Source of the DNA: an uncultured Bacteroidota bacterium
Lineage (GTDB): Bacteria; Bacteroidota; Bacteroidia; Chitinophagales; Chitinophagaceae
Reading direction: 5' to 3'
Assembly: GCA_903882805.1 (NCBI GenBank)
Contig: CAIRYK010000037.1
Coordinates: forward strand, 23,664 to 87,663
Length of the DNA stretch: 64,000 nt
Both the position numbers and the translations under genes were made by a program. The notes below the pieces were generated by a model. That model was not told where the DNA came from and searched no databases. It was given only the letters and a program-made list of their open reading frames with translations. Shown piece by piece: positions 1-10,299 of the stretch (within the stretch, counting starts at the first letter, position 1; each line of letters starts with the position of its first letter).

Positions 1-2
1 GA

Positions 3-3000
3 GCTGTTGTAACTAACAACAACATCAACAATATCAACGCTCTTGCATCTGTAAGCGGAACAAGTTCTGTTTGCGGTATATATCTGGGTACCAATGTATT
101 GAATACCACTATCACCAAAAACACGCTAACTGCCATCAATAACATGGCAACCGGCGGTTGGGGTGTAAGAGGCATTATGGTTAATACCGGTTCTAATGTT
201 ACCAATGCAACCATTGCTAACAACAGTATCTCTGACATTTATAACTATTCTGATGCCAGCGCCATTTACTGGGCTATGGGTATTGCTATTGAAGGCACAT
301 CGGCAGGCGTAAAAGTGTACAATAACTCTGTAAATCTGTTTGGCGACCACGTTGGTCTTACATCAGCTACAGGGTCTGCTTGTTTCTTCGCAAATACCTC
401 AACAGGCGGCATAGATCTCAGAAACAACATCTTTGTAAACACATATAGCAACACATCGTCTTCAACAGATAAAGGTTGGGCAATCAACTCAGCAGCTCCA
501 AGCTCTGCGTTTACCAACATAGACAACAACAACTATTTTGTTGCTTCTCCAAACGTGTTGGGTTTAATTGCGACAACAGATCGCCCATCGTTGGCTACAA
601 TTGTTACAGGTTTTGGCGGTAATACTTTCTCTACCAACATACAGCCAACTTTTGTGTCAAACACAGATCTGCACCTTACCTCAGTAAGCGGCAATGCTGG
701 TCTTACATCAGGTGTTCCGTTGGCTAGTGTTACTACCGACATTGATGGTCTGAACCGCGACGCCGTTCGTCCAACAATGGGTATCAACGAGGTATCAACT
801 CCGGTAACCATTCCAGTCGGACCAAGAGCATGTCTTGGCGCTACCAGCGCAATACTTGCTTATACCAATGCAGCAAGCAATGCTTCAAAATTCAGTATAG
901 TGTGGAATAGCGCAGCGCTGGCCGCAGGCTTAACCAACATTACCAATGCAACCCTTACTCCCGGTGCAATATCGTTTGCAGTGCCAACTACAATTTCTAC
1001 CGGCGTTTATACCGGTACTATGACAGTGGGTAACAGCATCGTTACCAGCGCAGGCGTTGTATTCGACTTTACAGTAGACCCAGCTCCTTCTCTTACAGAC
1101 GTTACCAGCACTACTCCAGTGTGCGCTGGCTCTACGCTTACACTATCGGCAAATGGCCCAGTGAACGTAACGGGCTATACTTGGACAGGTCCGGTAGCAA
1201 TTACCGACGCTACATTGGCGACTGCTACAGTGCCAACAGTAACATCGGCCGCAGCAGGTACCTACACAGTAGCTGTAAACAACGGTACTGGAAACGGTTG
1301 TCGCGTAGCTTATACTACATCGGTTACTGTTAACCCTCAACCAAACGTTGCCAGCTTTACTACATCAACCAACCTCCCTTGCCAGAACACAGCTGCAACT
1401 GTAACTGTAAACTCGACAAGCTTGGGTAGCGGCACGTTTACAGTAGTTTACGATTTATCCGGCGCTAACGTATCTACTGGCAACACAGCTACATTGGTTA
1501 TGAGCGGCGGCACAGGTTCGTTTAGCTCTGTTACTATGGCAAATGCTGGCGTTACTACAATCACCTTAACAGGCATTACAAATGCCTTGGGTTGTACACG
1601 CACACTAACCACAGGCAACAACTACACACTTTTTGTGTACCCTGCTCCAATAGCTAACAACGTAACTGGTACCGGCGCATACTGCGCAGGCGGCGCTGGT
1701 CTGGAAGTTATGCTTGATGCATCTGAAGCAGACGTAGAATACCAACTGTATGATGGTACAACAATGGTGGGTAGCGTGGTTCCTGGCGCATTAGATGGGT
1801 CAGCTATCAGCTTCGGCTTCCAGACAACTGCAACCACTTATACTGTTGAAGGACGTAATACCGTAACCGGCTGCTTGAATACTATGGCCGGAAGCGCCAC
1901 AATTACTATCAATCCGTTGCCAACGCAGCACGATATCACTGGCGGCGGTCATTACTGCGCTGGCGGTACAGGCGTATCTGTAGGCTTAGATACATCTGAT
2001 GCTGGTATAACTTATCAACTATACCTTGATGGCGTTCCTGTATTAAGCCCACTGGCAGGTACAGGTTCTTCACTCGACTTCGGCTTACAAACAACTCCGG
2101 GCGTTTATAACATCGTTGCTACCGACGACATTACACTTTGTACACAAACAATGAACGGTAGCGATACTGTAGTTGCAGATGTACTTCCAGTGGTGTACAA
2201 TGTGATTGGCGGCGGCGCTTATTGCGCTACAGGCACAGGTGTAGATGTAGCAATTGATGGTTCAGAAACCGGCATCAGCTATCAGCTCGTGTTGGACGGA
2301 ACTCCACTTACAGGCCTTACTTCAGGAACAGGCGACACACTACACCTTGGTTTGCAAACAGCAGCCGGATTATATACTGTGATTGCAACCAACGACGCTA
2401 CTCATTGCGCAAGCGATATGAGCGCTAATGCTACAGTATCTATCAATCCGCTGCCAGCATTGCACACTGTAACCGGCGGCGGCAACTATTGCGCGGGCGG
2501 AACAGGCGTATCTGTTGGTCTTGACTCAGCAAATGGAGGTTTCAACTACGAACTATATAACGGTACAACATCTGTAACAATCATTCCAGGCGCCGAAGCG
2601 GCTATCGATTACGGCTTGCACACAGCTGCCGGTACCTATACTGTTGTAGCTATCGATACACTTACGCTTTGTAGCGTTACAATGACCGGTTCTGCAACAA
2701 TTGGCATCAATCCATTGCCTACCGACATCACTGTATCAGCCGGCGGCGCTTATTGCGCAGGCGGTACAGGCGTCGAAATTTCATTGCCTACTTCACAGGC
2801 AGGTATTCGTTATCAGGTTTACGATAGCGTTGGCGCTGTTGGCACATCTGTTGACGGTACAGGAACTCGTATCAGCTTTGGCTTCTTTACCGGCGCAGGC
2901 GCACATACCGTAATAGCTACCGACACAACTACTTCTTGTGTTAATACTATGAGCGGCAGCGCAATCATCACTATCAATCCATTGCCAGTTGTTTATACCG

Positions 3001-4607
3001 TAACAGGCGGCGGCAACTATTGCCCATCTGGCGCAGGCGTACATGTAGGCCTGAGCAGCTCAGTATCTGGCTTAACTTATCAGCTGTATAACGGAACTAC
3101 CCCAATCGGTAGCCCGCTTGCAGGCGTTGATTCAGCGCTCGATTTCGGATTGCAAACATTGTTGGGTACTTATACTGCAATTGGTCGCGACACAACAACC
3201 GGCTGTACTGCAAACATGGCAGGCAGCGCGTTTATCAATCACCATGCTCTACCAGTAGTGCACACAGTTACCGGCGGCGGTAGCTATTGCGCAAGCGGCG
3301 CAGGCTTGGCAGTTGGTCTCGATAGCTCATCTGCAGGCGTTAACTACCAATTGTATTATGGCACAACTGCTTTAGGCAGCGTAGTGGCAGGCGCAGACGC
3401 GCCAATCAGCTTTGGTTTACAAACAGGCGGCGGCAGCTACACAGTAGTGGCTACCGACACTACCACTACATGTACCAGCAATATGAGCGGCAGAGCAACT
3501 ATTACAGTTCTTCCACTTGCATTCCCCGATGTAGCAGTTGCAACATCTACCGGAGCTAATGTGTGTGCAGGTACAAGCGTTACCTTCAGCGCGGCTGTAA
3601 CACTTGGCGGCACTGCTCCAAGATACCAGTGGAAAGTAAACGGAACTAACGTTGGCGGCGATACAACAGCTTATACTTATGTGCCAAACAACGGCGACAG
3701 AGTGAGCGTAATGCTGAGAAGCAACGAAGTATGCGCGACTCCTGATACCGTAAGCGACACCGTAACAATGACTGTAAATGCTATCCAGACTCCATCTATA
3801 TCTGTAGCAGCCGATGGCGGTAACAGAATATGTCAGGGCTCTGCGGTAACATTCAATGCTACTACTACATTCGGAGGTTCTACCCCATCTTACTTATGGC
3901 TCAACCACGGCGTACCAGTAGGCAGCAGCGCTTCGCTTACTTATGTTCCTACCGACGGCGATATCATCTCTTGCGTATTCACCAGCAACTATACTTGCCG
4001 CTCTATCACTACTGTTTACAGTAATGACGTGCCGCTGACAGTTGTTACGGCTGTAATTCCTTCAGTTGAAATCACTTCTCTGTCAGGTTCAATAGTAGGT
4101 CCTGGTAAATACGACACACTTGTGGCAACCGTTACAAACGGCGGCACTGCTCCTATCTATCAGTGGTACATAGGTTCTACTTTGGTAACAGGCGTAACAG
4201 GCAATACGTTGATCCGCAACAACTTTGTTAACGGCGATTCAGTAACTGTGGTTGTTACAAATTCAGATGTTTGTCACCTATCTACATTCAACTCCATCTT
4301 TATCAAGATTGGCAATGTAAGCGTTAAGAACGTGACAGCAGGGGTAAGCGACATCAAATTGTTGCCAAACCCTAACAAAGGTGAGTTTGCAATAAAAGGC
4401 ACACTAGCTACCAGCATCGATCAGAATGTAACTGTAGAAGTTACCAATATGCTCGGTCAGGTAGTATATAAAGGCTCAGTTTTTGCACGCAATGGTATCA
4501 TAGACGAAAAAATCCAACTGAACTCTTCATTGGCAAATGGCATGTATATGCTTAACCTCCACACAGATGCGGAGACTAAAGTATTCCACATGGTTATTGA
4601 GCAATAA
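3..4607 (+). CDS. Giant T9SS-exported repeat protein, 5' end cut by the window edge
   Basis: The frame is open to the left edge, so the N-terminus lies outside the window; at least 1534 residues are present. The first ~230 visible residues are Asn-rich and look like a right-handed parallel beta-helix (repeated NN-S/I motifs). Ig-like segments follow. Then come seven tandem units of 88-91 residues, each with a TGGGxYC-type start, a YQLY-type motif and a SATITINPLP-like end; their YC motifs lie at 1680, 1953, 2220, 2487, 2751, 3018 and 3285. Three further Ig/PKD-like units with QWK/LWL/QWY cores follow. The last ~80 residues (from LLPNPNKGEF to the end) are a type A T9SS sorting domain, which in this family directs export through the outer membrane and surface anchoring. 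Inferred role: surface adhesin or structural protein; the ligand is unknown. A hairpin terminator follows 28 bases downstream. Confidence 0.85.
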   Translation, partial: AVVTNNNINNINALASVSGTSSVCGIYLGTNVLNTTITKNTLTAINNMATGGWGVRGIMVNTGSNVTNATIANNSISDIYNYSDASAIYWAMGIAIEGTSAGVKVYNNSVNLFGDHVGLTSATGSACFFANTSTGGIDLRNNIFVNTYSNTSSSTDKGWAINSAAPSSAFTNIDNNNYFVASPNVLGLIATTDRPSLATIVTGFGGNTFSTNIQPTFVSNTDLHLTSVSGNAGLTSGVPLASVTTDIDGLNRDAVRPTMGINEVSTPVTIPVGPRACLGATSAILAYTNAASNASKFSIVWNSAALAAGLTNITNATLTPGAISFAVPTTISTGVYTGTMTVGNSIVTSAGVVFDFTVDPAPSLTDVTSTTPVCAGSTLTLSANGPVNVTGYTWTGPVAITDATLATATVPTVTSAAAGTYTVAVNNGTGNGCRVAYTTSVTVNPQPNVASFTTSTNLPCQNTAATVTVNSTSLGSGTFTVVYDLSGANVSTGNTATLVMSGGTGSFSSVTMANAGVTTITLTGITNALGCTRTLTTGNNYTLFVYPAPIANNVTGTGAYCAGGAGLEVMLDASEADVEYQLYDGTTMVGSVVPGALDGSAISFGFQTTATTYTVEGRNTVTGCLNTMAGSATITINPLPTQHDITGGGHYCAGGTGVSVGLDTSDAGITYQLYLDGVPVLSPLAGTGSSLDFGLQTTPGVYNIVATDDITLCTQTMNGSDTVVADVLPVVYNVIGGGAYCATGTGVDVAIDGSETGISYQLVLDGTPLTGLTSGTGDTLHLGLQTAAGLYTVIATNDATHCASDMSANATVSINPLPALHTVTGGGNYCAGGTGVSVGLDSANGGFNYELYNGTTSVTIIPGAEAAIDYGLHTAAGTYTVVAIDTLTLCSVTMTGSATIGINPLPTDITVSAGGAYCAGGTGVEISLPTSQAGIRYQVYDSVGAVGTSVDGTGTRISFGFFTGAGAHTVIATDTTTSCVNTMSGSAIITINPLPVVYTVTGGGNYCPSGAGVHVGLSSSVSGLTYQLYNGTTPIGSPLAGVDSALDFGLQTLLGTYTAIGRDTTTGCTANMAGSAFINHHALPVVHTVTGGGSYCASGAGLAVGLDSSSAGVNYQLYYGTTALGSVVAGADAPISFGLQTGGGSYTVVATDTTTTCTSNMSGRATITVLPLAFPDVAVATSTGANVCAGTSVTFSAAVTLGGTAPRYQWKVNGTNVGGDTTAYTYVPNNGDRVSVMLRSNEVCATPDTVSDTVTMTVNAIQTPSISVAADGGNRICQGSAVTFNATTTFGGSTPSYLWLNHGVPVGSSASLTYVPTDGDIISCVFTSNYTCRSITTVYSNDVPLTVVTAVIPSVEITSLSGSIVGPGKYDTLVATVTNGGTAPIYQWYIGSTLVTGVTGNTLIRNNFVNGDSVTVVVTNSDVCHLSTFNSIFIKIGNVSVKNVTAGVSDIKLLPNPNKGEFAIKGTLATSIDQNVTVEVTNMLGQVVYKGSVFARNGIIDEKIQLNSSLANGMYMLNLHTDAETKVFHMVIEQ

Positions 4608-4634
4608 CTTTCAGTTTAATCGGTTAAAAAAGGT

Positions 4635-4668
4635 AAGGTCTGGCAATTTCGCCGGACCTTATTTTTTT
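4635..4668 (+). terminator. Intrinsic terminator of the T9SS adhesin gene
   Basis: Ten-base-pair stem (4635-4644 with 4651-4660, one U-G pair), six-base loop, then seven T residues at 4662-4668. It lies just after the stop codon at 4607. Confidence 0.85.
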
Positions 4669-5115
4669 GCCTTTTCGAACACCCGATATTACTTTATACT
4701 AACTTAGAATAGTCATGCCATTGGACAATAGCATTATTAAAGCATTTGCAACAAATGAGCGCTACCTGACTTGAAACGCGGAACCTTGTATTCAGAAAAA
4801 GTAACCTAATACCATTTGGACATTAACAATCACCATGCAGGCATTGTTGCCTCAGTACGGGGCGCAGCTTGCAAATAACGCATAACGCAACTATAAACGT
4901 ATTGTACCTAACGGCGCAATGACATGCGTTGGCGCCAAATTTTAGTCGATTTGGTATAATACACTTAATCTGCCGACTATTTGCTTGAAACGGCAATAAG
5001 TGAGCGAAGGCAGGCGCTATCAGACAGGAAGTATAATTCCAGGAAACTTTGCATTAGGAGAGATGTCGAGCGTTAATTTAAGTTGGGTAAACAGTCACCC
5101 ATATAAATGCGGTAT
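4669..5115. other. Intergenic stretch with no recognised feature
   Basis: About 450 bases between the terminator of the adhesin and the 3' end of the convergent sensor kinase gene. I see no convincing ORF, tRNA, TAnnTTTG promoter or long hairpin. Confidence 0.5.
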
Positions 5116-8076
5116 TTAGACTATCGGCATAATTATTGTCACAACTGTCCATTTCAGTTGCTGATGCTCATCGCGTATTTCGCTGATTTCCAGCTTCATT
5201 TCGCGATTAAGCAAAATGCTCAGTTGCTTAATTCGCAAGCGTATATTATCAAGCCCGAATGACTCATGACCGCTTTGTTGGGGTGTTAGTTTTGCTGCAT
5301 TGTGCATTCCCACACCATTATCTTTCACTTCAATATAAAGACTGCCGTTTCTATCGAAAATGCTGATGCAGATGAACCCTTCAACCGAATCGAGTGGAAA
5401 AATGCCATGCTTGATCGAGTTCTCTACCAATGGTTGCACCAGTAATGGGGGCACCAAAATTTCAGTTAGGTCAATTTCATCATCTATATCTATTGTATAG
5501 TTTAGTCGTTCTTTAAATCGTAATTGCTCTAAACGCAGGTAATTGCGCACCAGCTCCATTTCCTTTTGCAGTGTAATGACCTCTTTCGAGATGTTGTGCA
5601 TGTTTTGCCTGATAAGGTCGGCAAACACACGTAAGTACTCATTTGCTGCAAGTTTGTCGTTACGATTTACTAAGCCTTGCACATTGTTGAGCGTATTGAA
5701 AATAAAATGCGGATTCATCAACGCGTTCAGCGCTTTGTATTCCGAACGCATAAATTTTATTTCGTTGGCGTGGTCTTTTTCACGCTTGCGTACAGCATAA
5801 GCAATCCTGTACCTTATAGCAATACCCACCAACACTAACGACACAAGAATGCTAAGCGATATAAACCACCAGGTTGCCCAATAAGGACGCAAAATGTGCA
5901 ACTTAAATACCACAGGCTCACAATAAGCGCTCGACAGACTGCGCGCCCGTATACTAATCTCAAAATCTCCGTAACCTGAATTGATAAAATTAATCTCCTC
6001 TCCACTAATATCTCGCCAACTATGCGACTCGTTTCTGGATATGGCATATTGATAAAAGATTGAGTTGCCTGAAAAATCGATAGTGCTAAACGATACAGAT
6101 AAGTTTCTTGCTTCCTGATAGGGAATTGACAGTTCATCATTAATGAGATAAGTGCGTTTTGTAGACTTAAGGCGCGAATAAAACAACCTTGGAGGATTGG
6201 GCTGCTGCTCAAGCAGGGAAATAGGTAGCGATGTTACATGGCCATTTTTAAAAAAATAACAATTCACTGAATCGACACATATGGCCTCTGCCTGTAACGG
6301 AGCCAAAGGATTTTCCACTACAGTTACCCTAAATTTTTTTGTTCCGCTTTCCTCATCAACAGTGAGCAATCGGTACATGCTGTTGGTACTGATAAGCACA
6401 TGCCTATCGTCGAGTCTGCAAAAATTATCCCAAATGCAGTCCTGGGCAGGCATCGTATCTGCCTTAGGCCTTCCTGCATAATCACTGAAAATCAGTAATT
6501 GATTCTGGGAGTTGTAGGCCAATAAATACTTATCGAAGAACCAGATTGACTTTAGATTGCTATGTTCGTAAGCTTTTTGTGCAATGCCCTTTCCATTTTC
6601 AATCTTGTAGAGATGTTCGGTTGTGCAGTACCAAACAGTATTGTCTGGTGCTTTAGCCATTTTAAAAATCCTGGTGACCTCCCTCGGATCATTAACTTGC
6701 CTGTATTTCAGTGAGTCGTTGGGTTTTACCTCCCTATAATCTAACCGAAGCAAGGTATTCCCATTATTCAAATAAAGTGTGTCGGCGACGGCAACCATAT
6801 TTTTAATAAAGCCGGTATTTCGGATGCCGGTTTTATAATTACTGATTTTTAACGGACGCGCGAAGAGATTATCTATTACCGTATTTCCATATGTATAACA
6901 ATTAATATACCGCCCGTTGGTGTCAATGCTAAAAGCGTGCATAGAATAAACGTCCTTCGCTTTAAGATTACTGTTGTAATCGTAAATAACGTCTATACTA
7001 TCCTTGTAAATTCTATTGAGCTTGTTACCAAAAGATGTAAAAAACACCTGATTGTGTAGCGACTGTGCAAAATGAGCGGCGCCTTCATAGGCATTCAAAT
7101 AGATTTTGGTTTTCAGGAAATCCTTATGCATCATATACACCCCACGGCGAAGATCGGTAATCCAATAATTACCTTCCAGATCCTGACTAATGCAGGATAC
7201 TTTATTACCGGGTAGTATTTTTATGGTGTCATTGATAATCAAACCACTACTGACTCCGTAAAACCAACCGACTTCGTTGTGATAAACCTGATATAGTAGA
7301 TTATTATCCCAAAAACCGCTATCGAATTTCCGCAACGCTTTGAAATCTTCATCGTAAAGTCCGCCTTTTGCAAGTATATAATGCTGGTTCTGGCAAAAAA
7401 CCCTGCTCATATAGTCGCAACTCCCATCATATTGAAATTTGAAGTCGGAGGATCCGATCGTTCGGGCGCCGGTAACCGAGTTAACTACTACCGACTTAAC
7501 ACAACTGCTTGCCTTGAAAGTATTTACACCTATTTTCTTCCAGGTCACTAAACGATACAGCAATTCGTTATCACTTAGCTCGGGAGTTTCGTAGGTATAC
7601 ACACTGTCGCGATATATGTTTATGAATTTAGTTTTATCCATAAACGTAATGGTGACGCTACTGTCATCTTCTATTGTAATTGTTTTTGTAAACGAACTTG
7701 AAAAAGACATTTTCAGAAACGGCGTATTTGCATCGTTATGAAACACGCCGTTTTCATAATAACAAAGACGACCATTATAAGTCGCCAGCCATATACGCCC
7801 TATTTTATCCTCTTTAAAGAAAAAAATCTCATTGTCGGCCAAACCATTGCGTGTTGAAAATATCTCGAATTTAAGCCCGTTATAACGCGCTATACCCTTG
7901 TCTGTAGCCAGCCACATATACCCCTTGCTGTCGCGGTAAACATTGTAGACATTATTGCTGGGCAGTCCGTCGTCGATGGTATAGTGTAGCATGGGGTAAT
8001 CCTGCCCACGGACAATAGCGCTTAGCAGCATAGCCCCACATAGCCATATAGATGCCGCTACCCTATTCATGCTCAT
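5116..8076 (-). CDS. LytS/YehU-family sensor histidine kinase with beta-propeller sensor
   Basis: 986 residues. A signal peptide (about 1-24, ending VRGQ) is followed by two-component-regulator propeller repeats (motifs such as GLPSNNVY and GYMWLATDKGIARY). A Y_Y_Y-like Ig domain comes next (about 660-730), then one transmembrane helix (WWFISLSILVSLVLVG) and a short coiled linker. The His_kinase domain has LMNPHFIFNTLNN with the phospho-acceptor His near residue 790; the HATPase has the N-box VENSIKHG and the G-box KDNGVGM. It senses an unknown periplasmic or outer-membrane-derived signal and should phosphorylate the adjacent LytTR regulator. Its start overlaps the regulator's 3' end by 14 bases (an alternative ATG lies at 8070), which indicates a single two-gene operon with the regulator transcribed first. 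The architecture resembles hybrid one-membrane sensors of Bacteroidota, but the receiver is a separate protein here. Confidence 0.9.
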   Translation of the reverse strand: MSMNRVAASIWLCGAMLLSAIVRGQDYPMLHYTIDDGLPSNNVYNVYRDSKGYMWLATDKGIARYNGLKFEIFSTRNGLADNEIFFFKEDKIGRIWLATYNGRLCYYENGVFHNDANTPFLKMSFSSSFTKTITIEDDSSVTITFMDKTKFINIYRDSVYTYETPELSDNELLYRLVTWKKIGVNTFKASSCVKSVVVNSVTGARTIGSSDFKFQYDGSCDYMSRVFCQNQHYILAKGGLYDEDFKALRKFDSGFWDNNLLYQVYHNEVGWFYGVSSGLIINDTIKILPGNKVSCISQDLEGNYWITDLRRGVYMMHKDFLKTKIYLNAYEGAAHFAQSLHNQVFFTSFGNKLNRIYKDSIDVIYDYNSNLKAKDVYSMHAFSIDTNGRYINCYTYGNTVIDNLFARPLKISNYKTGIRNTGFIKNMVAVADTLYLNNGNTLLRLDYREVKPNDSLKYRQVNDPREVTRIFKMAKAPDNTVWYCTTEHLYKIENGKGIAQKAYEHSNLKSIWFFDKYLLAYNSQNQLLIFSDYAGRPKADTMPAQDCIWDNFCRLDDRHVLISTNSMYRLLTVDEESGTKKFRVTVVENPLAPLQAEAICVDSVNCYFFKNGHVTSLPISLLEQQPNPPRLFYSRLKSTKRTYLINDELSIPYQEARNLSVSFSTIDFSGNSIFYQYAISRNESHSWRDISGEEINFINSGYGDFEISIRARSLSSAYCEPVVFKLHILRPYWATWWFISLSILVSLVLVGIAIRYRIAYAVRKREKDHANEIKFMRSEYKALNALMNPHFIFNTLNNVQGLVNRNDKLAANEYLRVFADLIRQNMHNISKEVITLQKEMELVRNYLRLEQLRFKERLNYTIDIDDEIDLTEILVPPLLVQPLVENSIKHGIFPLDSVEGFICISIFDRNGSLYIEVKDNGVGMHNAAKLTPQQSGHESFGLDNIRLRIKQLSILLNREMKLEISEIRDEHQQLKWTVVTIIMPIV

Positions 8077-8866
8077 ATTTGTTGCTGCGCAAAAAGTCTA
8101 TAAGTTGAGTGAAACGACGGCGACTAACCGGCAATGTGCTACAATTGGCAACCGATACCGTAATGTTTTCATCTTTGTGTATTTTTTTAAGATGAATACA
8201 GTTAACAAGGTAGGACCTGTGAATTCTAAAAAAAAGGTCAATTGGTAACAACTCCTCATAATCGGCAATAGAAATACTCATTACCATGTCTTTCACTACA
8301 CCATTTTTCGAAAATACAACCTTAGCATAGCTACCTTGAGCTTCTATGAAATATATTTCTTTAAAATCAACTATTTCTATCGTGTTATTATCACGTAGTG
8401 TAAGGCGCTGTTGCTTGACCTTGCTGATTACCTGACTGGAAATTTCCTGATAGGCCTGAGCATTATCGGCTAGTAAATGACGGTATTTAATCTTTTCCTG
8501 CAGCTTCAGAACAGCATTACGCAACTCTGAGATGCTTATGGGCTTGAGTATATAATCAACCGCATTCAGTTTAAAAGCTCTAATTGCATACTCATCATAA
8601 GCAGTAACAAACACCACTTCAAAGCTAATGGGCGCAATCCTTTCTAAAAAGTGAAAAGCGTTTTCGTTAGGCATCTCAATGTCCATAAACACAGCATCGG
8701 GACGCAGTGCATTTATTTGTTTTTCCGCCTCCTTGGTATTATTGTATTTCCCTAAGACATTAATTGTAACATCTACATATTCGCGTAGCATGTTTTCCAG
8801 ATTGTCGCAGGCTTCCTGTTCATCGTCAACAATCATTACATTCAATACGCCAGAACCAGATATCAT
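8063..8866 (-). CDS. LytR/AlgR-family response regulator (REC-LytTR)
   Basis: 267 residues. The receiver domain occupies about residues 8-125: acidic pair in IVDDE, phospho-Asp near residue 62 in FMDIEMP, Thr in FVTAYD and Lys in ILKPIS. The LytTR DNA-binding domain occupies about 155-260 (IYFIEAQGSYAKV, FFRIHRSYLVN, LPVSRRRF). Proteins of this type bind direct-repeat promoter elements after phosphorylation. It is the first gene of an operon with the overlapping LytS-type kinase, its evident partner. The start at 8866 gives a 10-residue extension before MIVDDE; the ATG at 8836 is the alternative. No clear TAnnTTTG box precedes it. The targets cannot be read from the sequence. Confidence 0.93.
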   Translation of the reverse strand: MISGSGVLNVMIVDDEQEACDNLENMLREYVDVTINVLGKYNNTKEAEKQINALRPDAVFMDIEMPNENAFHFLERIAPISFEVVFVTAYDEYAIRAFKLNAVDYILKPISISELRNAVLKLQEKIKYRHLLADNAQAYQEISSQVISKVKQQRLTLRDNNTIEIVDFKEIYFIEAQGSYAKVVFSKNGVVKDMVMSISIADYEELLPIDLFFRIHRSYLVNCIHLKKIHKDENITVSVANCSTLPVSRRRFTQLIDFLRSNKYEHE

Positions 8867-8927
8867 GCCGGTAAGATTTGAGGTCTACAACCTACGATAA
8901 TATTTGCATAATTTGTACAATTAGCTG

Positions 8928-9914
8928 TTAGCCTGCATGTTGATGTTTAAAAAACTCGACCGTAATTTTAAGACCATCCAGAAATTGCTGCGTAGGTTGA
9001 TACCCAAGTAAGCGGCGTGCCTTAGAAATATCGGCAAGCGAATCGCGTATATCGCCCGTGCGGGGCTCGCGGTAAATAGCCGGGTGTTCGATACCCAATT
9101 GCTTACCGATAGCGTCGTAAAGAAAATTGACCGAAAAATTAGCGCCTACGGCCACATTATACACCTGACCAAAGGCGTCGGGATTATCTGTCAGCATACC
9201 GCGTACATTAGCCTGAACGGCATTTTCAACAAACGTAAAGTCTCTCGTTTGCTCGCCATCGCCGTTTATATAAACAGGAGTGCGGTTGATAATGCCAGAT
9301 ACAAACAAAGGTATAACGGCAGCATAGGGACCATTAGGATCCTGACGAGGGCCAAAAACATTGAAGTACCTCAATCCTACCACTTTCATACCATACAGGT
9401 CGCCAAAAACACCTGCGTAAAGCTCGTTGGTCTTTTTAGTAACTGCGTAAGGCGATAACAAATTACCGGTTCTATGCTCAACCTTTGGTAGATTGGGCTC
9501 GTCGCCATATACCGACGACGAAGACGCATACACGAACGAATGCACACCGGCATCGCGAGCTGCTTTTATCATGTGCAGGAAGCCCGTAATATTCACTTCA
9601 TTTGTAGTTACCGGGTCTTTTACAGAACGCGGCACCGAGCCCAAAGCAGCCTGATGCGTTACATGATGTATACCATCGCATGCCAAACGACAACTCGCTT
9701 CATCGCGAATATCGCCAAGTATAAATTCGTATTGAGGGTAACGCTTAAATAAATCGACATTCGATTGTAATCCTGTAGACAGATTATCGAGTACCCTAAC
9801 TTTACCGGCGCCATTGTTCAATAAATAAGCAACAATGTGGGACCCTATAAAGCCTGCGCCGCCGGTTACTAAAAAGTATTTGCCCGAAATATCTGTATGA
9901 TGAAAAGCAGTCAT
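8928..9914 (-). CDS. NAD-dependent SDR sugar epimerase (UDP-GlcNAc/GalNAc 4-epimerase type)
   Basis: 328 residues from the ATG at 9914; in-frame codons further upstream (to 9974) encode an unlikely hydrophobic stretch. Rossmann motif GGAGFIGSH near the N-terminus, DNLSTG at the end of beta-2, SSSVYGD with the catalytic Ser, and YAVTKKTNE with the catalytic YxxxK pair. The RYFNVFGPRQDPNGPYAAVIP region is typical of the WbpP/TviC group that interconverts UDP-GlcNAc and UDP-GalNAc (or the uronic acids), supplying surface polysaccharide precursors. No glycosyltransferase or capsule gene is adjacent, so the substrate assignment is by family only. A minus-strand terminator lies just upstream (9957-9989), so the gene is separated from bTHX and probably has its own promoter. 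Confidence 0.88.
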   Translation of the reverse strand: MTAFHHTDISGKYFLVTGGAGFIGSHIVAYLLNNGAGKVRVLDNLSTGLQSNVDLFKRYPQYEFILGDIRDEASCRLACDGIHHVTHQAALGSVPRSVKDPVTTNEVNITGFLHMIKAARDAGVHSFVYASSSSVYGDEPNLPKVEHRTGNLLSPYAVTKKTNELYAGVFGDLYGMKVVGLRYFNVFGPRQDPNGPYAAVIPLFVSGIINRTPVYINGDGEQTRDFTFVENAVQANVRGMLTDNPDAFGQVYNVAVGANFSVNFLYDAIGKQLGIEHPAIYREPRTGDIRDSLADISKARRLLGYQPTQQFLDGLKITVEFFKHQHAG

Positions 9915-9956
9915 TAAATGAATGAGGATTGGGTAAATTAATAAATAATGATAACA

Positions 9957-9989
9957 GAAAAAAGACCGTTCCACTTAGTGTACGGTCTT
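9957..9989 (-). terminator. Intrinsic terminator downstream of the bTHX gene
   Basis: Read on the minus strand: 8-bp stem (982-989 with 962-969 in the 9 kb block), 12-base loop, then a T-rich tail complementary to 9957-9963. It ends transcripts arriving from bTHX/HU before the epimerase gene. Confidence 0.75.
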
Positions 9990-10153
9990 CATTCAGTTAT
10001 TGAATGCTGTAAGTGAACTATTGTGCGTACCAACCACAGTTTTAGAGAATAGCGCATATACCGAATGTGCAAAAATTATTGCCGAACAATAAATGTAATT
10101 TTCCCCAAACACCTTGGCAGTATCGCATTACAACAACATTGCTAAGCAGGTAA

Positions 10154-10270
10154 TTAAGCTTTTTTCGCTTCTTTTGAAGTCGCTTTCTTTGCAATTCTAG
10201 CCAGGCGTGATTTGCCAAAGCTGCCCATTGATATCTTACCGCGTTTCGTACGTTTATCGCCTCTTCCCAT
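10154..10270 (-). CDS. 30S ribosomal protein bTHX
   Basis: A short gene of 38 codons. The product begins MGRGDKRTKRGKI and continues with GSFGKSR, the signature of the bTHX family, a tiny very basic protein that sits in the head of the 30S subunit and stabilises rRNA. The rest is Lys/Arg/Ala-rich and ends KEAKKA. It lies 80 bases downstream of the HU gene but behind HU's terminator. A TATGTTTG box (10292-10299 on the plus strand as its complement) lies 21 bases before the ATG and may be its own promoter. Short, basic ORFs can arise by chance, but the N-terminal motif is specific, so the call is firm. Confidence 0.9.
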   Translation of the reverse strand: MGRGDKRTKRGKISMGSFGKSRLARIAKKATSKEAKKA

Positions 10271-10291
10271 GATTACTTTTTGTTTAAGATG

Positions 10292-10299
10292 CAAACATA
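10292..10299 (-). promoter_or_regulatory. -7 element candidate for bTHX
   Basis: The minus strand reads TATGTTTG, matching the Bacteroidota -7 consensus TAnnTTTG, 21 bases before the bTHX ATG. No -33 TTG at 17-23 bases is visible, so support is partial. Confidence 0.4.
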
